A stretch of DNA of 41,995 nucleotides from Chromera velia (lineage: Eukaryota; Sar; Chromeraceae): the NCBI GenBank assembly GCA_018398765.1, contig JAHBMJ010002378.1, positions 4,424-46,418 of the forward strand. The letters run 5' to 3'. Of the stretch, positions 10,835-22,703 are shown one piece after another; the first letter of the stretch is position 1, and the number at the start of each line of letters is the position of its first letter. The notes beneath the pieces were generated by a model. The model worked only from the letters and a program-made list of their open reading frames with translations, was not told the origin of the DNA and made no database searches. Made by a program: the position numbers and the translations under genes.

Positions 10835-11689
10835 TCACACGAAGGCAATGGATGCACCCCCCTTCTTTGCAATCAGCCACGCGAACAGCTCGTCGCAGTC
10901 CACCCTCCCGTCTCCGTCTGCATCCAGGATTGCCATCATTTCCTCTGCCTCGGCATGCACATTCACAGACTTGAACGACGGATACTTCCTCCCGTCTTCA
11001 AACGGTTTGTCCTTTTTCAAATACTGTCGCAGCTCCTCCACAGAGACGAACCCATCTCCGTCTGCATCCATCATTCTGAACTGCTGCTCCACTGCGGACA
11101 TCTGCACGTTGCCCTTCTTGGACCCAGATGAGCACTGGGCCCGCAGCTCCTTGTGCAGTCTGTTCACTCGAGAGCTCGCGTACATGCCTGAGAGGGCTGT
11201 GAAGATCCCCGAGGCAATCAGCAGCTGCGGAAAAGAAAGGGAAGTGTCTGTTCGTGCACGCCATTTACGTACGCGTACACGCACACGCACACGCGCACAC
11301 ATACAGAGAGAGGAGGGGAAAGGGACAAGGAGAGGGACAAAGGGAGGAAGAGAGAGAACCTACAAGGGGGAGGAAGGGACCCGCAGAAAAGCAGCCACCG
11401 CCACGACCGAGGAAGGGGGTACATTGCAGTAAAGAATCAACATCTCTGTGAATACACGCCGTCGCAAAGGGTTCAAGCGTCTGTCCAGTGACGGGAAATG
11501 GTCCGGTTGTTGAACAAGGAGTCAAAGGAGTGAGGAGGCAGGCAGGTAGACAGGTACGTAGGCAGGTGGGATGGTCAGAGAGAAAAGGAGGAGGCGTGTC
11601 GCCACACACACTTCCACATACACGGCCGAATGCAAACACGGAGAAGACACGGGATCGTCGCCCCCTTCCTTCCTCTCTCGCTGGCATGT

Positions 11690-11726
<37 letters not shown>

Positions 11727-12504
11727 GAGAGAGAGAGGGGGGCGGNNNNNNNNNNNNNNNNNNNNNNNNNNNNNNNNNNNNNNNNNNNNNNNNNNNNNNN
11801 NNNNNNNNNNNNNNNNNNNNNNNNNNNNNNNNNNNNNNNNNNNNNNNNNNNNNNNNNNNNNNNNNNNNNNNNNNNNNNNNNNNNNNNNNNNNNNNNNNNN
11901 NNNNNNNNNNNNNNNNNNNNNNNNNNNNNNNNNNNNNNNNNNNNNNNNNNNNNNNNNNNNNNNNNNNNNNNNNNNNNNNNNNNNNNNNNNNNNNNGGGGG
12001 GGGGGGGGGGGGGAAGAGAGACCGGGGCGGGGTGCTGAATGCCTCATGTGTTCAGACGAGAGGAAAGCATGTACTTACCCCCCCACAGAGAACCGTCACG
12101 GCAGTCCACTGGGAGACGGCCAAAGTTCCCACAAACACATGAAAGAACCCTCTGCCAACACAACGAGTGGTGAACCTGAACCAGAGGGCGAGGTAGTCGC
12201 GCAGCCCGAACATGCTGTACCATCTTGAGATTTCAGTTCCGATGGCAAGAATGGCAAAGAGCATAGTGTGAAGAGTCATGGCGAGTGCCACAGGCTGCAG
12301 AGTCAGCAGCTTGCCGAGGGCGGTGGTGATGTCAGCCAAGAGGATGAGGATACATGCGACAATGCACGCAAGGCTGAGGAGACGAGGGCTGTCCCTTGCA
12401 CTCTTGCGCCATTTGGAGAATTCTTTGACTGCCCCCTTGAGACTCAGCTTCGTCGTCTCCTTCAAGCTCTCAGGGTCCACATTCACATTACTGCCACCGA
12501 ACAT
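10835..12504 (-). CDS. COPI-associated (Tvp15-like) membrane protein with two EF-hands
   Basis: Two exons give a complete 271-residue protein. Exon 1 is 12504-12079 (ATG, 142 codons, phase-0 GTAAGT donor). Exon 2 is 11224-10835 (CCGCAG acceptor, ends at a stop). Residues about 42-60, 72-90, 117-138 and 143-157 are hydrophobic helices arranged as in COPI_assoc proteins of the Golgi. The cytoplasmic tail then has two canonical EF-hand loops, DADGDGFVSVEE (residues 195-206) and DADGDGRVDCDE (243-254), with all calcium ligands in place. Role: probably a Golgi/COPI vesicle membrane protein made calcium-responsive; family membership is by topology and sequence feel, the EF-hands are seen directly. 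The single intron of about 850 bp contains a 250-bp assembly gap, so an additional exon hidden there cannot be excluded, although the visible exons join in frame. Confidence 0.75.
11692..12013. other. Assembly gap flanked by microsatellites
   Basis: A CA repeat (about 11692-11724) and a GA stretch lead into 250 unknown bases (11746-11995), followed by a G-run (11996-12013). The round gap size suggests an estimated scaffold gap caused by simple sequence. It lies inside the intron of the COPI-associated gene. Confidence 0.95.
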
Positions 12505-13220
12505 CTTTCTTTACTTGCCCTACCCAATTGATGCGCTGGAAGCCAATCAGACGAAATTAGACAAACCTAACAGAGCAGTCGGTCACGGGAGATCGACCTG
12601 GTTCCAACAATGGTGACCGATGAAGAGCGGAGAAGAGGTACTTCGACTTTGTCTGGCAAAGGTCTGGACTCGCGGCAGCACTGCGCACAGCGAGGTTCTT
12701 GAAGTTCCGATCTCTTGACAGTCCGTGGACGTGTTTGAAAATGACCTTCGTTGCTGTTCTGACCGTCACAAGCTCACAGTCTCATGGAATCTTCCCGTCT
12801 ACCCTGGAGACTACCCATAAGTTCCTTATATATAGTGTTCTCACACCGTCTCCGCGTTCCAATTAACGCTTGGCCGTCTCATGCCGTCTCTGCATGCGAC
12901 GGCGCAGTTGCACGGGAACTTCGCTTTCACGGCCCACGAAGGAATGCTTTCCGGGACGTGCCGGTTGTCGGAGTTCAGATCTTTGATTTGTTGTCTGATG
13001 TGATTCTCTAACTGTCTCTGGCGGGTGACCAGACTGCTTTCGGACTGAACTCCTCGGTGACCCCTGCTTGCTGCAGACTGCGTGAAGCGAAGTGCAGTGC
13101 TAAAAGTTGACTTCATCCGGATTCAAGCTGTTTGTTTCCTTTCGTTGCACACTTTGCGTCGGGACGCTCCCCTTTTCAACCATTCGACTTCGTTGAAGGG
13201 AAAGGAAGAGACACTTGAAG
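12505..13220. promoter_or_regulatory. Divergent intergenic region of the COPI-associated and DnaJ genes
   Basis: The two start codons lie 716 bp apart and point away from each other, so both promoters must be here. A TATATATA run occurs at 12827-12834, too far from either start to assign. A small antisense frame (13116-12841, ATG start, coiled-looking) overlaps it and could be an unrecognised exon, but nothing supports that. Confidence 0.35.
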
Positions 13221-14591
13221 ATGTTTCGGTTACTTGGGGCACTTCCCCTCTCTCTTTCCCTGCTCAACAGCCTGTCCACAGAAGGCTTCCAGTTCAGTCC
13301 CTTGAGCAGAGGCGAAAGAAGGTTGTTCCGTCTCGTTCACAGTCCCCTTCAACAGCCGTCTCGCCGGCCTTCTCCTGCTGTCCTTTCCGCTGAAGATGGC
13401 GAGAGCTCCCTCAGCACAGTTATCGATCCCTACAGGGTGTTGGGCCTCGAGAAGGGGGCAACAGATCTGGAGATTAAGGCAAAGTACAAGGAACTGTACA
13501 GGCAGTTTCACCCAGACTTTGGTGGAGACAAGTTGGTGATGGGAGAGATCAATGATGCGTATGAGATTCTGAGTGACCCCCGAAAGAAGGCCCAGTTCGA
13601 CAGGACGGGGACAGTAGAAGCAGAGGAAGAGGGAGAGGAGGTGGAAGAGGGAGAGGACGATGAGGGCATGATCGATCCTCTCGGGGGCTTTTCTGGGGGT
13701 GGTGCCGTCTCTCCTTTTGGCGGGATGGATTTGATGGAACAACTTTTCGGGTTTGGGGGAATGGGGGGTATGGGGGGGAGACGTCAGACGAGGGGGGAGG
13801 ATTTGAGGGTAGATATCGAGGTTGACTTTGAGACGGCAGTATTTGGAGGGAAGCAAATGGTGAACGTTCCTCGATCGGAGGAATGTGGAGAGTGCGAGGG
13901 GAGGGGAACTGAGAAAGGAACGAAGCCGAGTGAATGTTCGGCCTGTAAAGGAAGAGGTATGATTACAAAACAGTCACGAACAGCCTTTGGTATGTCGTCT
14001 ATCTCGACCACATGCAGAACTTGTGGGGGTCGGGGGGTGATGCCAGGGAGGCCGTGCAACAGTTGTGATGGGGCGGGTCTTGTCCCTGCTTCCCGCACGA
14101 TTGAGGTCGACCTTCCATGTGGTGTGGAGGACGGGGTCCGTCTCCGTGTGGAAGGAGAAGGGAACAGTGGGAGGAACGGGGGTCCCTCCGGGGACTTGTA
14201 TGTTTTCCTGAAAGTGAAACCGCACCCCCAATTCTCCCGTGCAGGTCAGGTGATCTCCTCAGAAGTCCCCATCAGTGTCACCGACGCGATTTTGGGGAAG
14301 AGCATCACCGTACCTGTGGTGGATGGAGAGGTGGAAATTTCCGTTCCTCCGGGTGCGCAGGCGGGGCAGACGATCAAGATTCCTAGAAGAGGGGCACCAA
14401 AGTTGGGAGTTGAGAAGAGCAGAGGTGACCATTATGTGAAGTTGAAGGTGGACATCCCGAAAGCGAGTTCGTTGACGAGGGAGGAAAGGGAATTGGTGGA
14501 TAAGTTGGATGAGCTCCTGTCACAACGACTAGGGAGCAAGCCGAAGAAGAAGAAGGGGAAGGGGGGTTTCTTCGGATTCGGCAAGGAATGA
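13221..14591 (+). CDS. Type I (DnaJ/Hsp40) co-chaperone, probably plastid-targeted
   Basis: A single-exon gene of 456 codons. The J domain spans about residues 68-130 with HPD at 97-99. An acidic linker (133-149) and a Gly/Phe/Met-rich region (154-186) follow, then four zinc-binding repeats: CGEC at 222, CSAC at 239, CRTC at 265 and CNSC at 279, each followed by a GRG- or GAG-type turn. The C-terminal substrate-binding domains come next, and a Lys-rich tail ends the protein. It stimulates an Hsp70 ATPase and binds unfolded clients. Residues 1-20 form a hydrophobic signal-like helix, followed by GFQFSPLSRG and a basic Ser/Pro-rich stretch, with about 65 residues before the J domain. This looks like a bipartite leader for a complex plastid; targeting is inferred. 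The ATG at 13221 is chosen because it starts the hydrophobic leader. The gene is divergent from the COPI-associated gene. Confidence 0.92.
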   Translation: MFRLLGALPLSLSLLNSLSTEGFQFSPLSRGERRLFRLVHSPLQQPSRRPSPAVLSAEDGESSLSTVIDPYRVLGLEKGATDLEIKAKYKELYRQFHPDFGGDKLVMGEINDAYEILSDPRKKAQFDRTGTVEAEEEGEEVEEGEDDEGMIDPLGGFSGGGAVSPFGGMDLMEQLFGFGGMGGMGGRRQTRGEDLRVDIEVDFETAVFGGKQMVNVPRSEECGECEGRGTEKGTKPSECSACKGRGMITKQSRTAFGMSSISTTCRTCGGRGVMPGRPCNSCDGAGLVPASRTIEVDLPCGVEDGVRLRVEGEGNSGRNGGPSGDLYVFLKVKPHPQFSRAGQVISSEVPISVTDAILGKSITVPVVDGEVEISVPPGAQAGQTIKIPRRGAPKLGVEKSRGDHYVKLKVDIPKASSLTREERELVDKLDELLSQRLGSKPKKKKGKGGFFGFGKE

Positions 14592-15344
14592 TCGGGAGTG
14601 AGTGAGTGAATGAGTGAATGAGTGTGAGTGGGTGAACACGTACACGCAAAGAGGTAGACAGGGAGGCAGGCAGACAAGCAGACAGACGGACAGACAGGTA
14701 GACAGCCAGACAACTTGATACTCATGTACCGGAAGCAAGGCAGCGACAGAGGAAGAAAACGAGGAGAAAGCGACAGACAGACACAGACAGACAGAGACGA
14801 CACTCAAAAAATTGGCGAAACCGGTGTTGAAAAGGAATGAGGACATGGCATCAAGCGAGAAAGCTTCACTTGCAGTCGGCTTGTGTGTGTCATATGAGAG
14901 AGAAAGACAGACAGAGAAGGGGGTTTCTTCATTCCCGGCCGGGTACCTCGTCTGGCCGCGATTAATTAAATGCCATGTATGCGTGTTTCACATTATGTGC
15001 CCGTATGCGTGACACTGTTGGTACTGCTTCTCTTTTTGTCCATTTGTGGACAAGAGGAAACTTCGAGAAGAAGTGGATGGATGAAGATGGGAGCGAAGGC
15101 CAGGGAGGACATGTGGCAATCCGTTGCCTTCCTTGCGGTGCCTCTTAATTCTTTTTCTCATATCAAAAGCTTTAATAAGATGCATGGGTCAAACCACATC
15201 AACAAGGGTGGGTCAAACCACAGATGCATGGGTGAGTCCGTCCGCTCTTGGGTCACTGCGTGACTGGCAGCTACTGGCAGCAAAAGAAATGATGGGATCT
15301 TGCTGTAGGGTGCGAATAGGTGCAAAGGCGACGGACCAAGGCAA
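14592..15344. repeat. 3' flank with GACA/GAGT simple repeats
   Basis: Immediately after the DnaJ stop there is a GAGT-type run (about 14597-14630) and then imperfect GACAGACA arrays (about 14655-14795). The rest, to 15344, has no recognisable coding content apart from two GGGTCAAACCACA copies at about 15186 and 15210. Confidence 0.7.
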
Positions 15345-15600
15345 TCATGAATGACCACTAAATTAATAATCAATTCATGGATTTCTCTATTTTCAGCTCG
15401 TTCTATATTCATTAAAGTGTTTTTTTTTTTTTTGATTGATTGATTGATATGTTCCGCCCTAGGGCCAGTTAAAAAGATTGATCATGTCACGGTGAAGATC
15501 TATAAGGACCAGACTAGCTAGGGTGAAGATATGTTGTGCCGTAGCAGCAGTGCTGCCTTAAAATTTCTAAAAGTGTTTCTACTGGTTGCTTACTTACTTA
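15345..15600 (-). mobile_element. Short LINE reverse-transcriptase fragment
   Basis: On the minus strand it encodes NIERAENREIHELIINLV, matching NIERAENYREIHELIINLV of the retrotransposon at 16.6-18.7 kb. The non-coding sequence further upstream, down to TCTACTGGTTGC, also matches. About 50 bp (15420-15470: a T-run, GATT repeats and a GC-rich block) interrupt the match. It is a dead fragment of the same LINE family. Confidence 0.75.
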
Positions 15601-15710
15601 ATTATGATTAAGCCTAGGGTCTCCGAAACCAGAGACAAATGGCAACCTATGCATGCAGTTGTAAACAAAAGGAGCAAGCCGCCGCAGCTTAGCCTGCTTC
15701 CACATGAATA

Positions 15711-16575
15711 TAGTGACCATGTTTGATTTGATTATATTTGATTTGATTTGACTTGATTTGATTTGAGCTTCAACCTCAAATATTTGATATTTGAGGTAAG
15801 ATTTGAGGTTAACCTCTTAGGGTTCCTCACTGAGTCACTGACTTACTGTCACTCTGATCATTTTTCTCATGACAATAGTTATCAGAACATTTCTGATGTG
15901 TGTTTCAAAAATTTAAAAAAATATATATAAAATTATAACTTATCAGTTCCGTAAAAAAAATATGCCTGTGTGGCAGTGTATATACACTAGTCACTGAGAC
16001 TCACTCTAGTACTAATAGAGATTAAGAACGTAAAATTGATAGATTTGAAATTGCATATAACTTTTTGTTGATACGATAAAGTTAGAGCACGTACCAAAAT
16101 TGAGGTGACAATCACTCAGCTTTATGGCACTTCCTTTTCCTCTTCTTCATGATCACTTTCTTCAATGTGAATCGAATCGATCGGTGGTGGGAGCTGCTGA
16201 GAGCTTTTTCTCTGGCTTTTCGGCTTTCCTGGAGTGGGTGCTCCTGGGCTTCTATTCAGTTGCGGAGAGATGACAACGGGGTGAGACACAAATAGTTTCT
16301 CCGTCCCCCGCGGCTCCTTGTATTTTCATCTGACACTGAATCACATTTGCTCCTTTTTGCACGGACCATATTTTTTTTACGTACCCGGCTCTAAAAACAA
16401 ATGCCTCTTTCTTCGTTTTTTCGGGACCTTCATATTTGAGGTTGAAAGTCATATTAATCAAATATTTGATTGTATTTGATAGATCTTTAAACACTAGGTC
16501 CTCCCTGACTGAATATTTGATTTGAGCTTAAGCCCTACCTCAAATCAAATCAAATCAAATCAAACATGGTCACTA
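15711..16575 (+). mobile_element. Complete 865-bp non-autonomous hAT element, perfect 8-bp TSD
   Basis: It begins TAGTGACCATGTTTGATT and ends ...CATGGTCACTA, flanked by CATGAATA at 15703-15710 and 16576-16583. The A end is left, the B end right. On the minus strand it retains only the acidic C-terminal tail of the transposase (ending EESDHEEEEKEVP and a stop) joined directly to a short N-terminal piece (about 16420-16290), so the whole catalytic core is deleted. It is an uninterrupted reference copy for the family. Confidence 0.92.
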
Positions 16576-16599
16576 CATGAATATGAACAACCATGACCC

Positions 16600-18681
16600 T
16601 CTGCAGCCTAGACTGAAGCTAAAAGCTGAACAACCGTACAAGACGCGCCGCGTGCACTCATTTCAGATAAACTTCGATCAGTGCACTTGCCTTCTTCGGC
16701 TCCTGGTCCACAATTAATGAAACGAACTCTCTTACATATGTCTCTTCTTCCACGATATCTCTTCCCTCGTCTTCCCCCAGCTGCAGCAGTCCATCTTACT
16801 CTGCAGACCCTTTTACCGATTCCTGTTCTCTCTTTCACTCTCTCTACCAGCAAGTGAAGTTTGGATCTAAGCTGCTCTGTTTGCACGCATGCAGATAATC
16901 GATGCACTACATCGTCGATCACCTTTTTGCCTTCGACTGCAGGACACTGAACACAGTGTTCTTCGCAGGATCCACCGTATCCGTTTCCCTCACCAGCACA
17001 TGCCCGAAGAAGAGAGGTGAAAAGAGAACCATGTGCACCAGACAAGAGAAAGCGAGGCAGAGTACGTATTTCAACTGTGTAACCCCACCCCCTTCTAACC
17101 CTTCCTCCTAAAAGCAATATGGCCAGACGCTGGTGCGATTGGTTCTCTATCTGAAAATTACTCAGTCGGGAGTTGCATGGATAGATGCCACATGAACGGG
17201 TGAGCCTATGCTCGCCGACAGGTCTTGAAGTCAACCATTCTGACAACCATTCTGAGGCTTCCCTTTCCCTCGCTTTCTACCTGAGTGTCCATTTATTCGT
17301 TCCGTTTCTCCCTCTCTGGCTGTCTTTTCTCAAAAGATCTGCTGCGATTGTCTGAAGCATGCTATTGGCTAAATTGGCCCATACCGGGGTCAGCGATCTG
17401 TGCCATGCATCCCAGACTGCCCGAGAAACCTCCTTTTCTGTTCTTTTTATACTTTCTACAAAACTCCCCAACCAATAAGAAAGGATCTCTCTCATGGGAC
17501 GCACACCAACCGAAACCAAAGTTGGCACCTTGAAAGAGTTATAGGGCAAACGGAATATCCAGCGCACAAATCAAAGCTACAATGCATCAAGTACAACGAT
17601 ATGTCTCTAACTTACCGGCAAGGCTTCTAGCGAGTATGTTGCCACCGGCTCCCAGAGCGCCTGCAGTAAACGAACTTTACATCGAGGGGGCAAAGGACCT
17701 AAGGATGAACAAGTGCCCATCACTGCCTTTAAACAGCGTTCAGCACTTTCAAGTCGGTCCCTGACTGACTTTTTTGGGTCCCCTCCCTCAAACACACGAT
17801 ATCCAAGGTATTTATAGCTCTCTACACGTTCAACTGTCTTCCGTTCAAAAGTCACTTCCCCTTCTATTTCCCTTCCTGAGCCTGAGAGTGCAAAAACTTT
17901 TGTTTTCTTTAAATTCACTTTCAACCCATGTTCCTGACAATACGATGCTAAACGGTCCAAACGCCACTGCAAGTCAGAAGAAGAGTAAGCAAACATAATA
18001 AGATCGTCTGCATAACCTATGCTCTCAAGCAGTAAGTCCGCCAATCTTACCTCCTCAAGGATGCGGGGTCGCTGCTCTCTCCACATTCTCCCCTCCTCTA
18101 TCTTTCATCCGTATCTGATTCCCCATCCAAGCCGTTTTCAGCTTCCCTCCCTTCAACACTCAGAGCAGAATGAATATTATTAATAAACAAAAGAAAAAGA
18201 AGAGGAGAAAGTGGATCTCTCTGTTTCACCCCTGCACTTTCGGGAAAGACCCAATCCGACCTATCCACCCTTCTCCACACATTCATATACATGGAATGAA
18301 TCATGTACACGTCTTTCTCACTGACTCCGTCCTCTCTAAGTCTGTCAATCATTTTCTTTCTGGGTACTCGGTCAAATGCCTTGCTAAAGTTAACAAATGC
18401 TGCAAGGAGGGGTCTGTGTCTCTTCTTTGCTGAAGCCGTGAGAGCATAAAGAACAGCTATTGCTTCCCTTGTACCAAGGCAATTATGAATAGCTACTAAA
18501 TTAATAATCAATTCATGGATTTCTCTATAATTTTCAGCTCGTTCTATATTCATTAAAGTGTCAAAAAGATTGATCATGTCACGGTAAAGATCTATAGTGA
18601 CCAGACTAGCTAGCGTGAAGACATATTGTGCCGTAGTGGCAGTGCTACCTTAAAATTTCTAAAAGTGTTTCTACTGGTTGC
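16600..18681 (-). pseudogene. Degenerate non-LTR retrotransposon (LINE copy 1), reverse transcriptase
   Basis: Reading leftward from about 18577, the frame carries AAFVNFSKAFDRVPRKK, then KQRDPLSPLLFLLFINNI, reverse-transcriptase blocks of non-LTR elements. A frameshift lies near 18090-18100. The next frame has GYADDLIMFAY (YADD active site at about 18014-18003), then LKVNLKKTKVF and YKYLGYRVFEGG (thumb side), and ends at 17607. Further frames (17567-17277 and 17246-16608) hold the C-terminal part, including a Cys/His cluster CVQCPAV...HRLSAC that corresponds to the terminal C-x2-C...H...C motif of copy 2. No endonuclease domain is present, so the copy is 5'-truncated and inactive. KQRDP replaces the more usual KQGDP. 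Confidence 0.85.
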
Positions 18682-18900
18682 ACTTCTTTATTTTAAAAGT
18701 TAAAATGATTCATTAAACAAAGCTAGAAACAATTCAAGAAACTAGTCAAAAAAGGTTTCGCACTGCCAGTGTGACTTACATTTTTTTTGTTGGCCTAATT
18801 TTTTTCAATTAACGCTAAAAGTTACATACAAATCCTACGCACAATGTCGCACATGCATATAGTTTATAGGCTAGTTTATAGGCTACGAAATTACAGCATA
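18682..18900. other. AT-rich spacer
   Basis: This stretch separates LINE copy 1 from the large terminal-inverted-repeat element. I see no gene or repeat of note. Confidence 0.3.
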
Positions 18901-19186
18901 CTCTATCACATTTGGGAGTAATTGGGACAATTAGAATGCCCAATTAGGAATTTAGAATCCCAAATTCCCAATTTGGAGGCAGGAATCGGGGCAATTCGGA
19001 AACATTTTTTTCTATATGAAAAACTTAGTGTACAAAGCTGCATTTTTGTTTATAAATATTTTAAAACTCAAAGATTTCAAATGTGAACTACACCAAACCT
19101 GTAGGGTTACACAATCACTTTTTTAAAAATATTTTGTTACACATTGTTTTGTTACACATTTTAATAAATTTTTGATGAATGAATTA

Positions 19187-19316
19187 GTACACACTTTAGT
19201 GTGCATTAATTTAACCTATGACTTTTAGAAATGCATTAAGTACACACTTTAGTGTGTATTAATTCAAACCACCACTTTTAGGAATGTATTATTACATACT
19301 TTAGTGTGTATTAATT
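19187..19316. repeat. 53-bp tandem repeat with a palindromic core
   Basis: GTACACACTTTAGTGTG begins at 19187 and again at 19240, with a third degenerate start at about 19293. Each unit contains the palindrome ACACACTTTAGTGTGT followed by ATTAATT and a (C)ACTTTTAG block. It lies inside the AATTGG-rich element. Confidence 0.8.
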
Positions 19317-19568
19317 CCAGGTTTCATCTTTGTCTTCTTTTTTTTCTTCAGGATGGTTTGAAGGTGCTGCTTTTAGAGTAATGGTGTCGTGAGTAACGCG
19401 GCAGGAAGAATTTTTGAGCACTGAGGGCAGGGATAAAAAGAGCAGAGGCGGGAGCAGGAGGGGTAGGAGAGATAGTTGACAAAATTATTGCACACTAATT
19501 GTTACATACTTTTATGTATAACAAGGGGAAGGTCAAGGGTAATTGTTACACAATTAATTTTGTGTAAC

Positions 19569-19823
19569 ACTACAGGATTGGTGTAATATAAACACCAATT
19601 AGCTTTACATAAACTTTAAACCTAAAAAAAATATAATTGGAAATTTGGATTTCCAATTGGAAATCTAATTTTTCAATTAGAAATCACATGCATTTTGAAT
19701 TGGAAAATTTCTAATTGGAATCCAATTGGAACCAATTGGAAACATATTTTTTTTATGTCAAAAACTTTGTTTACAGACTTCTCGTAGTGCCCAAAGACTA
19801 ATTAAATAGTGTTAAACCTTTGT
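19569..19823 (+). repeat. Left copy of a 255-bp direct repeat flanking LINE copy 2
   Basis: It runs from ACTACAGGATTGGTG to AAACCTTTGT. It is the same length as the copy at 23996-24250, and by eye the two differ at one base (GAATTGGAAAA here, GAATTAGAAAA there). It directly abuts the 3' tail of the LINE. Confidence 0.9.
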
Positions 19824-20090
19824 ATAAATTGAATTGAATTGAGGCGGTTAAAGCCGGTGAGCTACTACTTAGGCTCTGGCCAATCACGGGGCATGACATG
19901 CAATGTTGGTTTGTTGACCTAGCGCATTGATCCATTAACACATGTTAACACGAACTCTCTCCAATTTGGCTATACACTCCTCAACCGCCCTCATGCCCAC
20001 CAGAGGCTAGAACAACGAAATAAGAGCGATCATCTCTCAGACTTTCTTTTTATTCTCCCCCACTCCTCTACCAGCAGAGGCAGCCACCCA

Positions 20091-22181
20091 TTACGCAATT
20101 TTCACCCGTTTCTCAATGTGCGCGCGCTTCTTTATTCTGCTGATGATTTTGTCAAGCTTCTGTCTTTTGCTCTCTATGTCCGCACATTCCATGAGCAAGT
20201 GGATCTCATCATAAACTTTTCTGCCAGAGCAAGCCGAGCAGGTCTTCTCTAGCTCCCCCTGCTGCACATAACCACCTGTTATCGCTCTCAGGAGAGGGCG
20301 GATGTTCGCAGAGGATTTAAGAAGATAAGGGGACAGCGTATGTATATGTAGATCGTTTCCTGTGTCTAACGGACGTGACTGCCATTTTCTTTCTGCTAGG
20401 AAGAGCATGGAGAGCCTCTGTCTGGAAGGGTTCTCTCTTTGGAAATCAGTGAGGGCAGCACGGTGATGGAAGATTCTGTCTCTATTCCTGCTGCCTTCCT
20501 GCCTTTTAGCCTATTCCCTAAGCCATTGGACCAGGTTCGTCTGGATCTTGCGACACGTCTCTTTCTGTTTATATTTCCCCTTCTTTTTTGGTTTCTCTTG
20601 GCGTGCTTCATTTATGTCTTCAAGGAGAGAATTGTTAAGGGGTATAGCCAGACGTTTGGTAGAGGATACAAAAGGGGCACTAGAACCAGCGATGCACGCC
20701 TCCCATACAGCCGTGGGCAAAGCGCGTTCTATAAATTTGAGAGACTGAAAAAAGCTGGCTACTTATTTTACAAGCAGACAGCCAAAGGGTTCCAAACTAA
20801 AGGAATGAAGAGAGGGCGAGACAAAAGAGTTATGGGACAAACCAAATGACCAGTAAACAAAACGAAGTTGCAATGCATCGAGGTATTGAACATCTGACTG
20901 CCTGAGAGGAAGGGCTTCAAGACCAAACATTGTAACGGACACCTAAAGAGCTTTGAACAGTTGAATTCGAGAAAAGAAAGAAACGAAACTAATTGAAGAA
21001 AGAGTTCCAAACACACACCCCAGTGCCTTTTCTGCCGATTCAATTCTTGTTTTCACAGTTTTAGATAGATCCCCCCCCTTAAAGATCCAGTTGCCAAGGT
21101 ATTTATATTTATCAACATGCTCAACCGGCCTTCCATTAAAAATAAAAGGGGAAGCGGGATCAATGAGAAGATCAGGGGAGGATAGACGAAGGATCTTTGT
21201 TTTCTTCAAGTTTACCATGAGTCCGTGTTTATTGCAGTATACCTCGAGGCGCCGGAGTCTCTTTTGCAGGTCTGCGGCGCTGTAGGCAAACAACACAAGG
21301 TCATCAGCATAATCAATACTCTCTATTAGAGTTGTGGAAAGCTTGACAGGTTTTAAAGCGCTCCTTCCTTCATTACCATTCGGCTGTTAGTTCTTAGAGG
21401 TGAGGGCTTTGTATAAATTGTTTATAAACAGGAGAAAAAGAAGAGGAGAAAGAGTATCACTCTGCTTCATACCCGCTCCCTCTGACAAGCACTTATCCCC
21501 CCCATCAACCCTTGCAGCAACATTACAGTACATGGAATGAATCATGTGGATGTCTGCCTGACTGACCCCTTCATCCTTCAGTCTCTCTAACATTTTCTCT
21601 CTAAGCACTGTATCAAAGGCTTTGGAAAAGTCTACAAATGCTGCGATGAGGGGTTCTTTTTTGTGTTTAGACTGAAGAATGAGAGAAGAGAGGGACGTGA
21701 ACGCTTCCCATATCCCTACGCCCCTCTTGAAGCCTAGCTGTCTCTCATCGATCCTTGTCTCTTTATGAAGGCGGACGTCCATAAGAAGAGCAAAAACCTT
21801 ACCCAGAAGACCAACAATGTGAATGGGCCTCCATTCATTGCAATCAAAGGAAAGGGGACCCTTCAGTACTGGAGCAATCCTCAGGACGTTCCATCTACAC
21901 GGCTAAAAGGAAAAAGAATGAAACAAATTAAAGAAGACAAAGAGGAGAAAGCAAGAAAGGGTTGAGTATTTAAAGTAAAGAGCGAGATATTCAGGGGCGA
22001 TTCCATCAAGACCATCAGCTTTATTCACATCTATTCCTTTCAGGGTTTCCTCTACCATGTGGAGAGAAAAAGCGGAGGAAGAAGGAGGAGGGAACACAGG
22101 GCCAGCAGAGGTGGGGAGGAGTCCGTCTCCCTTAAACACACGAGCCCAAAAAAGAGAGAAAGAATCAGCAGACGGTTTCAC
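20091..22181 (-). pseudogene. LINE copy 2 reverse-transcriptase open-frame remnants
   Basis: This is the coding remnant of the element above: fingers and palm at 22181-21387, the palm with YADD and thumb at 21311-20943, and the C-terminal knuckle at 20408-20091. It would have encoded the enzyme that copies element RNA at the target. The order of blocks is intact but the frame changes at least twice, and QSDTLSP replaces the usual QGDPLSP, so activity is not expected. Confidence 0.8.
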
Positions 22182-22703
22182 CCCCCCATTTCCCTCGCTT
22201 TTAGACTTCCTGCACCATTACCAGATCTTTGCTGGTTCATATGCTGCCTCGCTTGCTAGCCATGCTGCCAGAGCTTGCTAATGTTTCCTTCGTTTTGATG
22301 CAAAGAGGCGCTTTTGCTGTGTTCTTACCTTGAGTAGTTCTTTGTAAGCCGGATGCGAGCAGTTTGGTGCGTTTTTTGCATGTCTTTCTGCCTCTCTTAC
22401 CCTTAACTTCATCACCGCACAATCGTTGTCCTACCACGGTTGTCTGGCTGAGGCCTGCCTTTTCTTTCTCTTTCTAGGCTTCGCTGCGTCCTTAGACTTC
22501 CCAACTTTGCTGGCAACCAAAACTTCCTCCCAGGTTTGGCTTAACCTTTCAAGCTGTTCTAGGAGACAGACCTTTTGACAAGAGGGACCCGTAGGGAAAG
22601 AAAGGAAGCCAGAGGAGGAGGTTCGGGAGGAGGGGGGGGTTCGGGGGGAGGGAGGGGTAGAGGAGGAGCAATAAACGGAAGCGATAGGTTCATTCCCTGT
22701 AGT

